From the NCBI GenBank assembly GCA_014905825.1, contig JACGCN010000017.1, positions 62,001-126,000 of the forward strand: a stretch of 64,000 nucleotides of DNA, given 5' to 3'. Source of the DNA: Lyophyllum atratum (taxonomy: Eukaryota > Basidiomycota > Agaricomycetes > Agaricales > Lyophyllaceae). A program made the position numbers and the translations under genes. This document shows, piece by piece, positions 1-12,028 of the stretch (position 1 is the stretch's first letter; each line of letters opens with the position of its first letter). A model generated the notes under the pieces. It was not told the origin of the DNA and searched no databases. It worked only from the letters and a program-made list of their open reading frames with translations.

Positions 1-1577
1 CACAATGTCAAGGGAGGCGAATAAGAAATTTTCAGAGCATCGGTGCCATGCTTGTGCTGGGCCGGGCTTATTTGCGTTCCATCCATGATCGGCAGAGAGA
101 ATACCATAAAAGAAAGCGACTCGGTTGTAATCAGCGAGATGGCTCTCACGCGCGAAAAGGTTCAGGAAAATGGTGACGTGCCGCTGCCAGTGAGCTGCCA
201 GAGTCTTGAGAGAGATGCTCATCCGAGATCAAAACATCACTTCGCAGCTAAAGCATAGAGTCCGGAAGCGGCGAATCCTTTCCAGAGGCGACCTCAAATC
301 TGATCATGACGGAGGTGGGGATACGAAGGACCTAGACATACTTACGCGGCGAGCACCCATTTGTCCGCATTTGTCGGGCGGCACCGCAGCTAAATGCCTA
401 ACCGTCAGATTATCGGAAACGCCGTTGAGGTTGCAAGATAAGTATAAGTAAGAGTCGGACCGGGTGGCTTACGGTCTGAGCCTCTGAGGTGACGGAGGAA
501 GGTCGAAGACCAGGATGAACATGATGGTGCGGGGGAGAACAAAATTTCCTGAACTCCGACAATCGCCCCGCTTTCATCCCAACTGTCCCTCCGAAAACTG
601 TGGAACTTTTCCTTGCCTCCATCCGACGACTTCTATTCCCCATTTATCTGTGTACTGCCGGTGAAGATTTCGTACTTGACATGACTGCTAGATACAATAA
701 GATCATCGCAGGACTCTGCAGGACCACACTCCCCATCAAAACTAAGGTGTAGACAAGTTTTACGTCGTTAGCTACTTACTCAACTTTGACCTCTCGCTCG
801 ATGAAAGGGGCCTTAATTTATACCATGATATGTAGAACTACGGTATGGCAGACAGAGGCAAGTAGTTCCTAACTTTCACGTTCCAATTGATGTTTCCAAT
901 CAAGCCAGGTACATATGGCGGAAAGTTGACAGGACACAAGATGGTAAGATTGGCCTACATTTCTGTATGTACCTTAAAGTTATGGATCAGCAGGGGAAAC
1001 ATGACCCATTCAGTACCTGTCTCGACTCTCGAGGATGATATAATGCAGACACGTCGACTTTACGTCTGCCATACAGCCAGTACCTCGCCAGTACTGTACG
1101 ACGGTCAGGGGAAGAAGATACTGACTTCGCCTATCACGTTGTGGGGATGTACGGGTTCCAGCAACCGGAGTCAGAAGATTTTATAAGCTGTGAGAATGAT
1201 AGGCGCAAATGGGGGCCAGGTATAACGTTTCCCGAGGGCATTACGAGCATACTTAATGCTGGTGCTCCGACTGGTCGAGACTCGAGAGAAAGTGGTGGCG
1301 CGGAGTTTTATTGAAAAGCACGTGATATGACATTGACAAGCGTCAACAGATCTGCTCAGTTCAGGCCGTCGACCATCGCCTGCACCAGCCCTATACCCTA
1401 TACCCTCCTTCGCGATGCACTCGGATGCGTTCGACGTTATACCCTATGATGTGCGTAGACCCCACTAATTCATATCTTGCGCATTCAGCCCACCCCTGTG
1501 GTGACGTAAGGAAGATTATGTGCTTGTCATTGAGTAGAAGATCATAGCTGGACGACGAGAATTGACTTCATTATCAG
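1..1577. other. No recognisable gene
   Basis: Short open frames occur on both strands, but none has a family I recognise or a convincing splice pattern. The 5' exons of the kinase gene that follows should lie here, because its first visible exon opens at an acceptor (CAG at 1575-1577) and has no in-frame ATG. I could not identify those exons. If none exist, the kinase is 5'-truncated. Confidence 0.4.
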
Positions 1578-3542
1578 GATATTAAAGGAAACTGGCAGAA
1601 GTTGGGCGCTGGTTCGTTTGGTAACGTCTACAAAGGTCCGCTGACCGAGCATACACCTCTGCCCTGATCCACTGAGCACTTGATGTAGGCGTATATCTGG
1701 GTATCGATGTGGCAATCAAGGAGGTCCTCCCATCGAAAGAATATGATGTCGCCAAATACTTTGAACGGGAATGGCGACTGATGAAGGAATGCAGACACCC
1801 AAACATTTGCCTCTTCATTGGCCTGAGTCGCGCACCAGAACCCGACGGCCGTATATTCATCGTTTCCGAGTATATCGACAACGGAAACGTGCGCATGTAC
1901 ATTCACGACAAAAGCAAACCCTTTCCGTGGCGTCTCCGCATGTCTTTTGCCATCGATGTTGCCCGCGCCCTGGCCTACCTCCATGCTCGCAAATGCATCC
2001 ATCGGGATCTCAAGGGCGAAAATCTCCTGGTTACGGCAAATGGACGACTCAAAGTTACAGACTTTGGATTTGCACGCATCGCAGCGAGGAATGAGGAAGA
2101 GTCGAAACGTCTGACGTTCTGTGGAACCGATTCATACATGTCCCCAGAAATTCTCCTGGGCGACGAATTTGACCTTCCCACCGATATCTTCTCCTTAGGC
2201 ATTATATTCTGCGAAATCGCCGCCAGAAAATTAGCCGATGACACCCATTTCAAACGACATCCGCCCACGTTTGGCATCGATACCGAGGAATTGCGCAAGA
2301 TGGCTAATCCCGATTGCCCGCCCGACTTTTTGGCTCTTTGCGTCGATTGTATTGTCACCGATCCTGCTGCACGACCAACTACCAGGGATATTCTTGAACG
2401 CCTACGAGTCATCGAGGCAGAAGTTCTGGCGCGTCCCAGCGATGGCGAGGACTTGCACGTTGGTAGCATCAAGTTCCTGACTGGCGGGAAGAGGCCCGGT
2501 GCTGGTCCTCGGATCCCTAGCTTCGGTATGGGGGTGGGTAAGGACATTCGAACTAACGGGGCGACTTCAGATGAGAGCGATGACGAACTCGTGGAGGCCG
2601 TGGAGGGGCTTTCCAGCATCGGGGTCAATGAGGACTGGAGCGATAGATCGAGTGGTATGTGCTCCGTGGACATATTGTGTCTTTCGAAGTCTGAATGAGA
2701 CATCGCAGATAACCAACCCTTGGGGGAAAATATTTCCTCTTCGAAGATGTCTGAATACAGCACGACCGTCATCCGCTCCCACCCTCACCAAGCCACGTCA
2801 ACCACAGTGCCTTCCCTCTCTTCCATTCTGACTATTCGCCCTTCACCGGATCCGAGCGCGACTCCCGATACAACAACCCCAGTTATTCCAATATTACCCC
2901 CACCCGCAACTCCCAACTCACCGGCTCCTACACGGCCTTTACCCGAGTCACCAGAACAAGTTTTTGACCCTCTTGGGGAATCGTCCATCTTTTCTATCGC
3001 ATCGCTCGATTCCTATCACACTGCGCCATCATCGTCCTTCATCTCAAGCGCTCTGGCAACGGAAGGTGGATCCACTATTCGTTCTTTACAAGGATATTAT
3101 ATAGCACCATTAGTGCATCGTTTCACGCTCCTCAAACCTGGCGCGAAGCCTAAGCGAAATAGTGGCAGTGGATCTGTGTCTCCGAGCGGAAGCAATGGGG
3201 ACCTGGCGGGATGGAACCCACTAGACTTGTTGTTTTCAAGCGGGCTGCTCGTTTCCAAGTGTGATGTCTGTGCAAAGCGACTAGGGTGGAAGCCGGTACT
3301 CGAATGTGACGACTGTGGCTTAAGGTAAGCCTTGAGTTATATCTTCCTATAAATGAGCTCATTTGTTCCTCTGGAAATGCAGGAGTCATGTCAAATGCGG
3401 TGAAATCGCCCCGAGAGATTGCGGTGTCCGCCCCACCAGACCAGATCTGCATGCCGTTTCACCGCTATCACGAGTGAAACAGAGTGCTTCAAGTGCTAGC
3501 ATGGCTGTGAAGAAGAAATCAGGAAGCCCTGCGAGACATTGA
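1578..3542 (+). CDS. TKL-like protein kinase with C-terminal C1 zinc finger
   Basis: Predicted protein kinase, probably soluble signalling. Exons resolve as 1578-1635, 1689-2654, 2709-3324 and 3383-3542 with GT-AG introns of 53-58 bp. The first visible exon carries the glycine-rich loop (GAGSFGNVYKG). The next begins with VAIK (the ATP-anchoring lysine) and holds HRDLKGEN, DFG, a SPE variant of APE, and DIFSLG, so the catalytic set looks complete. The third exon is a Ser/Pro/Thr-rich linker. It leads to a C1-type finger, CDVC-x11-CDDC-x4-H-x2-C-x7-C, split by the last intron. C1 domains bind diacylglycerol or act as protein-docking modules; which applies here is unknown. The start codon is not found and must lie upstream, so the N-terminus is incomplete. 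Assignment to TKL rather than another group is inferred from the general look of the domain. Confidence 0.85.
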
Positions 3543-3893
3543 GACTCATGTTGTACCTGGATGGGAGTTCATCCGCTAACGACTTTCACGACTTCAAGTT
3601 AGCCTTGTTGGTTATTTTATACTTCGTTGGACTTCATAACGACCATCATTCGATACGTCTTTTCTCAGCATCCAGCACCAACCTTAATTATATCCCCTCT
3701 TCACAAACACGGACAATTGTACACTTTCCTTCCCGACTCAGATTCGCGCGTCTAGTTGTGTATTCACAATGTCTCGTATAAATTATGGTATGCGAGGCAT
3801 TACAATCAGTCCACAAAGTCTTCTGGATGTAGCTGGATCCAATTGATAAAACCTGTACACCTGGGGTAGTGTGGTTAGTTGGTGTTGTCGCCA

Positions 3894-6800
3894 TCATGTG
3901 TTGATCATGACCAACCATCCAATCCTATGGGTCCATCCACGCTTGAGGTCAGAACGGGTAGCACCTGCCGGGATAGCTACGGGGCTGTGAGACCAATAGG
4001 GAGGAAAATCAGGGTTCAAAGATGTGAGCAGATACATGATCGTCGGAAGGTTGTTCTGATGAGGTAGCATGGTATGACGCATTTGTGACGGGTTGAACCC
4101 TGGACGACTTTGTCCAAACCCTGGTCGATTTTGACCAAATGCTGACGAGTTTCCAAATCCCTGGTGCATGGAAGGTTTATTGAAGGCTTGCATGCCAAAA
4201 TGGGACTGGGTCGCAAAGTCGTGTATTTTGAAATCTTGGTCGGTCCCTGCAGTAGTGACTGAAGGGGGATTCAAAATCGGGGTGTGACGAATAATCGATA
4301 ATGGACTGACTGAGCATCACTTCCTCAGGCTTAATGTTGTGTTCAGCTGCCAGGTCCTTCCCGTAGAGCAGTAGAAATCGCCAAGCATCTGCAACACGCG
4401 CAACCATCGTCCAATGTGAAATTTGGCAGTCGATTTCACCATTTGGGGGTACCGCCATCGTCCAACTGACGTTTGGTCAGAAAACTTTGCGAAAAAATTA
4501 AAGTCATGCTGTACCGACCATATAACATCGCCCGGCAAAGGAAATGGTTCCATACCCACGCGACGTACGGGGAAATCTTTCCATGACCACTGGACTCCAC
4601 GAGTATGACTCTGGACTTCAAGCTTCTGTAACCCGTCCTTGAGCACATTTCCAAGGATCACAAAATCCTTGAAATCGCTCCCTTCAGGTATGTATCCGAA
4701 ATCCCCGACAGTAAACTTGTGAGGTGGAATCCCACCATTTTCTCTCCAGGTGTGGTCGTGCGTCTCAGCTTCGATGTTGGAAAGTCGCAGCTGACGAAGG
4801 TCTAATTTGGGACGTTGCTTTGATCCAAAATAGTCTTCTCCGTCATCACCGCTGTGGCTGCCGATGAGGGCTTTGACTCGTGGGGAAAGGGTTACCGGAG
4901 CTTTATCTGCAGGAAGGAGGCCCCGAGTGAGGGTTACCAGATGGCTAATTCGTCGTGTGATATCCCCATCTTCTATCTCGTCGTTTCTTCTGTATTGGAT
5001 TGTTCCACCCTTCGGGAGCATCTATCCATAGGTGCATTAATCCTGTGAACCTGACTTTGGAAGACAACTAACTTACATTCATGACCACCATCTTCAGACT
5101 TTCAGTCAGTCCGTAGTTCCGGGCAGTGTACCAACCGTCTTTTGGAGGAGGCAACCCCATTATCACGGTATTGGAGCCATCAACTCTAAACGAGGCACTC
5201 TGAAGACTCTTGGTCAGTTTTCTAGTCGTGATGATGTAGCTCGCTACGAACATCAACGAAGTCCTGCACTTTGCTGTCATCTAATCCCCTCTGGCGCTGG
5301 ATGTAGAGAGTGGCATCCTAAGAAAAGCTCCGCGTCAAGAATTTAGATCCCGATTGTAAGGTTGGTACTCACTACAACATCCTCGTACTGAGCATGCAAT
5401 CAGAACATGAGTGGTGGGCGCTAATATACGAGAAACGTACGAAACGAAGGAGGAGGTCAGTGCAACCCGCCAGACCTTCAGTATTCAGAGTGAACAACAA
5501 TAGTGCTTGGGGGGAGCGTGTTTGCACTATGGGAGCATCAATGAGCGAGTTCGTAAGGTTATCAAGAGCTGTTTCAAATAATTGAGTGAACTGACCATGG
5601 GACAAGAGAATAAAAGGGGTGGGGGCACCCTCTTCTGAAAATCCTACCATCTGCGGGAGGCTCGGGTGGCTGTAGAGCGATATCAATTGTGCAAGAAATA
5701 GATGAGATAAAACCCGCTTACAAGACGTCTTGAAGGAGCTTCACGTCGTGTACCCAAGCCTAGATACCAACGTGTCGGTTATATTCGTTTTTGTGACGAC
5801 TGCGAACGAACCTTGATGGCCTGTTTGGCCTGACCATCGTATCGCTTGATGAGAGCGGGTCTGCCCTCGACGTCTGCAGCACTGGCACCAGCCCACCATC
5901 CGTCTTTCATGTTGGACTTCCCTTTTAGGCGTACTTCGGACTGGTGATATCGTCGGAACTGCAAGGACAGTAAGAATCTACGTGAAAGGGCTGAGGAGGA
6001 AATATAGTTACGCCACGAGACTCGAGTACTTCGCCCGAGATGATATGTCCCTCAACGGAGCCTTCCTCCTCAGGCTTACCCACAAACGTTATATCACTAG
6101 CCGCTGGCGTCGGAGGACGATTTTCTCCACCAACCATTTCGATAGGAGATGCCACAACCAGCGAATTCGTCCTCCTGGCAGTCTGACTAGACGTAGAATT
6201 TTGGGAACCTGGACTATACGGGGGTGGTGGCAACGTAGCCTTGGACTTTTGTCGTTCGGAGACAGAAGAAGTGACGGCGTAGTGTATGTCAATGAGCGTC
6301 GCAATCTGGAGGCAAGACATGATCAGCGAGACGAGTTGAATGATAGATCAGTCTTCGCTGACCTGAAACGATTGTGCTGCATCCTCAAGCTGCACTGAGT
6401 AGTCGACTATGGCGTTTTCAATGGACGTTTTCTTCATAAACCGCTGCGCCCACGTAGTGTCTGTCAATATCTTCATGAACTCGTGAATCGAATTCAGGGT
6501 CCTTATAGCACGTCAGAACACTAGATAATAGGATCAGAGAAGGCGTACCCCTGGAATCTTTCCAAGTTCTTGATAAGAGTAGGCGGCGCCGAATCCCATC
6601 GTCCTACCATCTGCTCGTTGATATCTAGAAGGATGCGGGCACAACGCCGTACTAGGCTTTGAGACCGATCAGGGGATAGTCGACAGTAAACGCAAATAAT
6701 CAGACCTACCGGAGACATGCCTCCTTATTATTCTATACCGGGTGGTCAGTCGACAGATACCATTAAATGAGCGTGAATACCAATTGACCTGTACACCCTA

Positions 6801-7028
6801 TTCACCAACGTTAGCTTAGATGAGTACACCCTCAGCAGTGAATAGGCTTCGCATTGACGGTCTTACTTGAAGCGTTTGGAGAATGAGCAATACGATTGAA
6901 ACTGCCGCCGTTGCCGGGGGAAAGAATGACATGCTGGATAACTCTCTCATTAGAGAGGTGCTTGAAAGCGCCAGATGAAGGACATCCTGAGAGTTAATCT
7001 TGGGGACCTTGATGAATCGTAGAGGCAT
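3894..7028 (-). CDS. MCAfunc/MLKL-NTD-like helical domain joined to a kinase-like domain
   Basis: Large multi-exon gene of a type common in Agaricomycetes. Exons resolved by frame: 6867-7028, 6710-6732, 6549-6656, 6363-6501, 6030-6305, 5812-5958, 5722-5759, 5596-5669, 5526-5441, 5373-5387 (a 15-nt micro-exon, YEDVV), 5252-5317, 5077-5199, then 5021 down to about 4500. The first four exons give an alpha-helical bundle (with ILLDINEQMVGRW and DTTWAQRFMKK) like the N-terminal domain of MLKL and plant MCA proteins. A Pro/Ser linker follows, then a kinase-like segment starting KDGWWAG...LIKRYDG and HPSLPQMVGFS. I see no HRD or DFG, so it is probably a pseudokinase or a diverged fold. Joins between 4500 and 4180 are uncertain. 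The Gly/Phe/Gln-rich tail ends MINT. By family analogy a signalling or cell-death role is possible, but unproven. Confidence 0.75.
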
Positions 7029-7419
7029 GGTGGTGGTACAGTTCAGCCAGGGGGTCTGAAGGCGATGCGTTCAACGTCTGGCACGTCCACGCCAGCAGCC
7101 TGAGAGCTCGTATAGATGTGTGTTTGCTGATCACTTTCACGAATGTGCAGGGGTCCCAGTCATCTCAGGCATTCATTAAGCATGGTCCTGGCGTCTGGAT
7201 GCGCTGTCGAAGGCGAGTTGACGTCGACATTGACATGTACGGATGATGGCAGATGATGGCAGACATACATGGTTGTAGTTTGATGGTAGTGACGCAAATC
7301 TCGTCAAGCTCCTTGGGGTTAAAATTCGGACAGCTAGGCTTATACTCATCTTCTTGGACTATATACATATACATGTCAGCTTGCAGATAATTATGTAGAG
7401 TAGATTATGAGTGTCGCTT

Positions 7420-9378
7420 TTATTGCTGCCTCAAACCTCGAATCTCTTCGCCCAGGGCCAGTGCCCGCTTCCCCTCCAACCAGAGCATGGCTTCTGGGAA
7501 TAGAAATAAACACCCACATATGCGATGTCAGGATAGTCGGACATACCTTTGTAGGTTTTCGGGACGACCTTTCTAGGTACACCTTCCCCTTGCTCTCTAC
7601 ACCAAGTAAACCGGAAGTCGTTGGTGGTCTGTTCAGAACCAGTTTTTACATCGACTACGTTTGCCTTTACGCCGACGTGCTAGGAGATTATTGAGTCACC
7701 TAAGGGGCAGAGGAAATCATGACACGTACAACGAGCATAGGGAACCGAGACTCATCAGGTGTGCTTGTGTGAAGTATTTGGGACGTCAGACGCAGAATGG
7801 ACCCGATGGGCACGGGTCGAGCGAACGATATTCCATCGAGAGAGAAAAATCGGACTTGACCACGCGTAAACATGCTTGCATTAGTGAAACCAAGCTATGG
7901 ATGCGCATCATTTCATCAACAGGAATTCGAGCTGGTGTGTGTTAGGGAGCTTACCTCGTAGGCAAGGCGCATCAAGTATCCACCGAAAACCTTTTGATGG
8001 ACGCTGATTCAGGTATGAATGCCGATATCAAAGGCGCGGTTGAGTCATGACGTACTTTCGTTCCTGGGGAAACATGAGCATGCATTTCTCCAATCTCGTA
8101 TCCCCCATCCATATTCTCTCGCCCTGCGCAAGATCGCTCTGTTGCTCGTTCCCATCGTGCTGGCCGTATTTTAAATAGAAGCTATGTAGGGCCTCTGCTT
8201 CAGCTGAACTTGGGGGAACACGCGACAAAGACCGAAGCAACACTGATTGGCGCCGTTGCTTCAAATCTATGGAGCGGGGTGAAGACGGGAGAGCGATGTG
8301 TGGCAGGGGTACACATACGTTCGCCCATCTGGTATAGTTGTCGTTCCTCGGGAGTGGATATGATCAGGGGATTGACTGGTCGCGCTTTGTGAGTGTTGGC
8401 GTCCCTGCAGACCATGGAAAATCGGCCTGAAACGCGGTCAGGGGACGCGAAATGACATGATACGGCGGGATGGCGCACCCAGAAGCACCGTTTCCTCCGG
8501 CTGTCCCATACCAAAACTCTCCATCTTGACCGCAACCTCCATGGAGCTTCGACCTGTGTAAATGACTTGTCCACTTAGCCGAAGGTCTCGAGAAGGGTTC
8601 AAAGGCGTCAACATGTCGAGCCTGAAACGAAACGTCATCGAGATTTGAGGCGTTGACAGAGGACCTCGGCGTACCTGTCTACAGAAGCTGTCACGATATA
8701 GAAACCACGTTCCTGTATGCGACCGAGCGTCTGCACGCCTGGGCCAAGCATATGTTTATATGATATTGAGCCCGCCAAAGAGTCAAGATGTTCCATCAAC
8801 CTATGGGGAATCTTGGTCAAGTGAATGATGTGTATGAGGAAGTCGACTAACTTTCCCATGCGAATGCCGCCAGACGCGTTGATATACTCTTCCATGAGCT
8901 GCGACGAGGATCCGAAGGGAAGAATGAGCTCTGAGTATGAGTCGTGCATGTGGCGAGGGACAGTTGGGTCTTGTTGAAGAGGTGCTGCCGGCTCAGCCTT
9001 CTCTTGTTTTCCAGGCGCATCCCGTGCGGCATTGAGGAGAGCTTCGGACCAAAGTATGGGTGTTCTCATTGGCATGATGCTATTCCGAGTTGTAAGGGGA
9101 CTATCATCAAAAGATATGCAGATATTCACGTAGTGTATGCGGGGTCGGAACGTGTTCCTGGAGGGCAATACTTGAGCACCTGGCGGAGACGGACGTTTGA
9201 CGTTTGACGACTCACTGACGATCTTTAAGAGTCTGTCCATCGCGTTGACGTCCTGGGTCTCTTCCACGACCGAGCGCGCCATGGCTTCATTGCGCAAAGC
9301 AGAACAGGTTTGGAAGGGGCGGCGTTGAGAGAGCAGTGGGAGGAGGTGCAACCGGAAGCAGGATGGTGGTCGCGGCAT
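7420..9378 (-). CDS. Acyl-CoA thioesterase, ACOT9-like (double hotdog)
   Basis: Predicted mitochondrial acyl-CoA thioesterase, hydrolysing acyl-CoA to free fatty acid and CoA. The first hotdog domain contains SYSELILPFGSS, GGIRMGKL, ASVDRLDMLTPLNP and SGQVIYTGRSSMEV. The second contains VHQKVFGGYLMRLAYE (the classic helix of the fold), GFTNASMFTRGQVRF and PVPIGSILRLTSQ. The last exon ends EEIRGLRQQ with the stop at 7420-7422. At least eight introns of about 50-60 bp interrupt it. The N-terminus from 9378 is rich in Arg, Ser and hydrophobics without early acids, which fits a mitochondrial presequence; MARSVVEE about 30 codons later is a second possible start. The 390-bp gap to the gene on its 3' side shows nothing recognisable. 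Confidence 0.88.
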
Positions 9379-9679
9379 TGGAAACGATGATCACGTGCAT
9401 TTAATTTGCGCTTATCGGTTGCTAGGTTTACTGACGTCGAGATGAACAGTCGTGGAATTTGAAAGGACTCTATTACAGCGCCATGGCAGATTTTGATCCA
9501 CAGCGTGTCCTCAGCGTCCTTCTTCTGCTCCCCCATCTTGCCTGTGCTCGGCGAGCCGCCTTTACGACTTCACCGTTCGTCATCGGTGCTGGGATCCTTC
9601 ATTCATTCTCTAGTCCTTTGATCAGGTCGTAGACTGCTCTGTTCACCCTCTTTGCACGAATTTTTCCCCTTGCAACGCG

Positions 9680-11894
9680 ATGCACTCTTATTTTGTCCAG
9701 TCATTCAAGACCAAGCTTGGCTCAGCGGTACGGTGCTGCCTCTTCCATCCTATGCAAAGGCTGACATCCTCTAAGTATGCCCGCATCACGCTCAACCGAG
9801 TCACGACTGCCTTTTTCATCTTTAGCTTCGTCCATTGTTTTGCCCAAGGCATCATCCAGTCTTTTCTCTTTTCTATCGATGCAGAATACGGCTCTCTACT
9901 TTCCACCATTACTTCGGTCGCTGCCATCCCCACGGGTAACATCACATACCTTGAGGGGTCCTTTGGCAACTTGCATCTCCGAATGTGCGATGACATCCCA
10001 CACGGTCAAGCACGATACCCTTGTACGGATATTTTTAGGTCGGAAGTTGATGTGAACAATGCTCTAGTATGTTGTATGTTTACTTCTATGCACAGCAACG
10101 TCTCACGAGTCCCTCTTTGGCGCAGACATCTAATAATCGTCAAGGAATTGCGAGTAATTTGAGTAATTTCTTTGAACGCTGCCTCACGCTGCATTGTTAG
10201 GCTTCAAATCGGTTTGACGACGGACTAGCCATATCTGCCATTCGCGACACCTCGAACAGTGCCCGAAATATCAAGGGTGTCAGTCTTACCTCTGGCCCGA
10301 ACACGGTATTCCTTAGCCGTCAATGCACGCAGATGCTTGTCTATCCCCAACGAATGTGCGTTGTTTCTTCTTTGTTCGTCCATGTAAGCTTAATCCTTTC
10401 AGCATGCGGAATTCAAAACGAGAGGATCTCACTTTCGTACTGCTACAATTCTGGCTCTTTGCAATCTCCATAATAGCCATCATGTTCGAGTCTGTTCCCC
10501 ATACGTAAGTACAAGTCGAGATATCATTCCTGCGTTGCCCTTCTGCAACTGTTTTCCCTTATTCGATAGTCTGGCGGTCCTCATGACACGTGGTCTTATT
10601 ACGTCGTGGTCGGCATATGCAGTTTGGAGGACAAATGATCTGGAGCATCGTTTTCGGGAACTGATATATCAGGATGGTACTCCCTGCTCTATCAATATGT
10701 TCCCAGCATATTTTTCCCTCCGCGCGTCATACGAAGTAAGTCCTTTCGTTGACTTTTCGAGTGTTTCTACGCCCTGATATACGACGGAATAGATTCCCGA
10801 TCTTATCTTGAACATCACTGCCCTCCTCATTGCATGCTATTTGTCCTGGACGCTGCTAGCCGTACGTCCATCATCTCCGTAGGCGGGTTGCCCTGCTAAT
10901 GTCACATCATAGGACTACAACGCCCAGTCCTTCAAGCATGTTGGCGCACCTAAGCATATCAATCACATCAACAAGGTATATTAAAACCTTTCCACAGAAT
11001 TTGTTGTCATCTAAATCCTGGCTATCAGCTCTTGATGGCTGTATTGGCTTGTCTCCAGCTGGAAGCTTTCGTACTTGTCGCCGCCATGGGACTGTGGATT
11101 GACGTTCTTATGAACACGGCAATTGCAGAGATCTCTCAGCACACTATGGAGTATAAAGCGCTGTTCATTACATCCACCGTTGTATGTTCCTTCGACCAAT
11201 GCTGTGTAACATATCTGATGACATGTCCAGTTGCTTCTTCCGTGGATAGCGATGGTACGTCCTGTTTCCTGTTTGCTTTCCGTTGAGGCTTACAGATATA
11301 TCTGGTTGCAGGGATGGTACGCAATCCGTCGTGAGATGAGGGTCATGATGAGTATTTTCCTTGGGATCGCCGTCATCTTATTGTCGGGTTGGTCGATCAT
11401 GTTCTACTCGATTGTCTACCGATGGTATGTCCGTCTCCCTCAGACACGATACGGTTCATATAACGATATCATCCGTCTAGGACGTTTATGGAATGGCCAT
11501 ATCTCGGGTGCTTCACTGTCGCCTCGCTTGTTCTTATCATTGCAAGCATAATTCTAGGCGTGATCTGCCGAACGAATTTTGGCAAAGGACTTGCTCAGTA
11601 TTGTGTGTCTCTGTTCATCGTCCCAGTAGCATCTTATTAATCCGAAATATTTCAGTACATGCCGAAGAAGCACTTGCCTCGTCAAACTTCACACCTGAGG
11701 TATTTTCGCATGACGAGGAAAAAGGTACAATGGACCTCGAAATCAAAGTCCCGGCGACTTTTGATCCAGTTCAAGAGGTCTTTTATGTTGCCCCAGAGTC
11801 TCGATACTCGTATACTCTTCGGCAGCCTCCGCCTGTGCATACTCCTGCTTCTCAACCAGCAGGATACAATGTCCCGTACCATGTCCCATTTTAA
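9680..11894 (+). CDS. Multi-pass membrane protein, basidiomycete family of unknown function
   Basis: A gene of many small exons encoding a polytopic membrane protein. Hydrophobic segments are spread over the exons: TTAFFIFSFVHCFAQGI near 9,800, FWLFAISIIAIMF near 10,450, NITALLIACYLSWTLL near 10,820, LLMAVLACLQLEAFVLVAAM near 11,040, IFLGIAVILLSGW near 11,370 and a last pair near 11,500. The first luminal or extracellular loop has the sequon NIT and several Cys. The last exon is a hydrophilic, Pro-rich tail ending YHVPF, with its stop at 11892-11894. Introns are short with normal borders, for example before GWYAIRREMRVMM. I recognise the general pattern from basidiomycete genomes but know no function. 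Confidence 0.65.
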
Positions 11895-12028
11895 CTTGTT
11901 TTCTTTTTTGGCTAGAAGTACTACTTTTTTTGTGTGACTATGGACCTACATATTAAATGTTAGAATGTACTTGTGAAGAGTTGACTATATTTGCACTGCC
12001 ACCGTCGAATGCCGTCTGAACCGCAACC

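Noticed and set aside
1975..2772. 265-codon minus-strand frame opposite the kinase
   Set aside because: Antisense shadow of the kinase domain, whose motifs are unmistakable on the plus strand.
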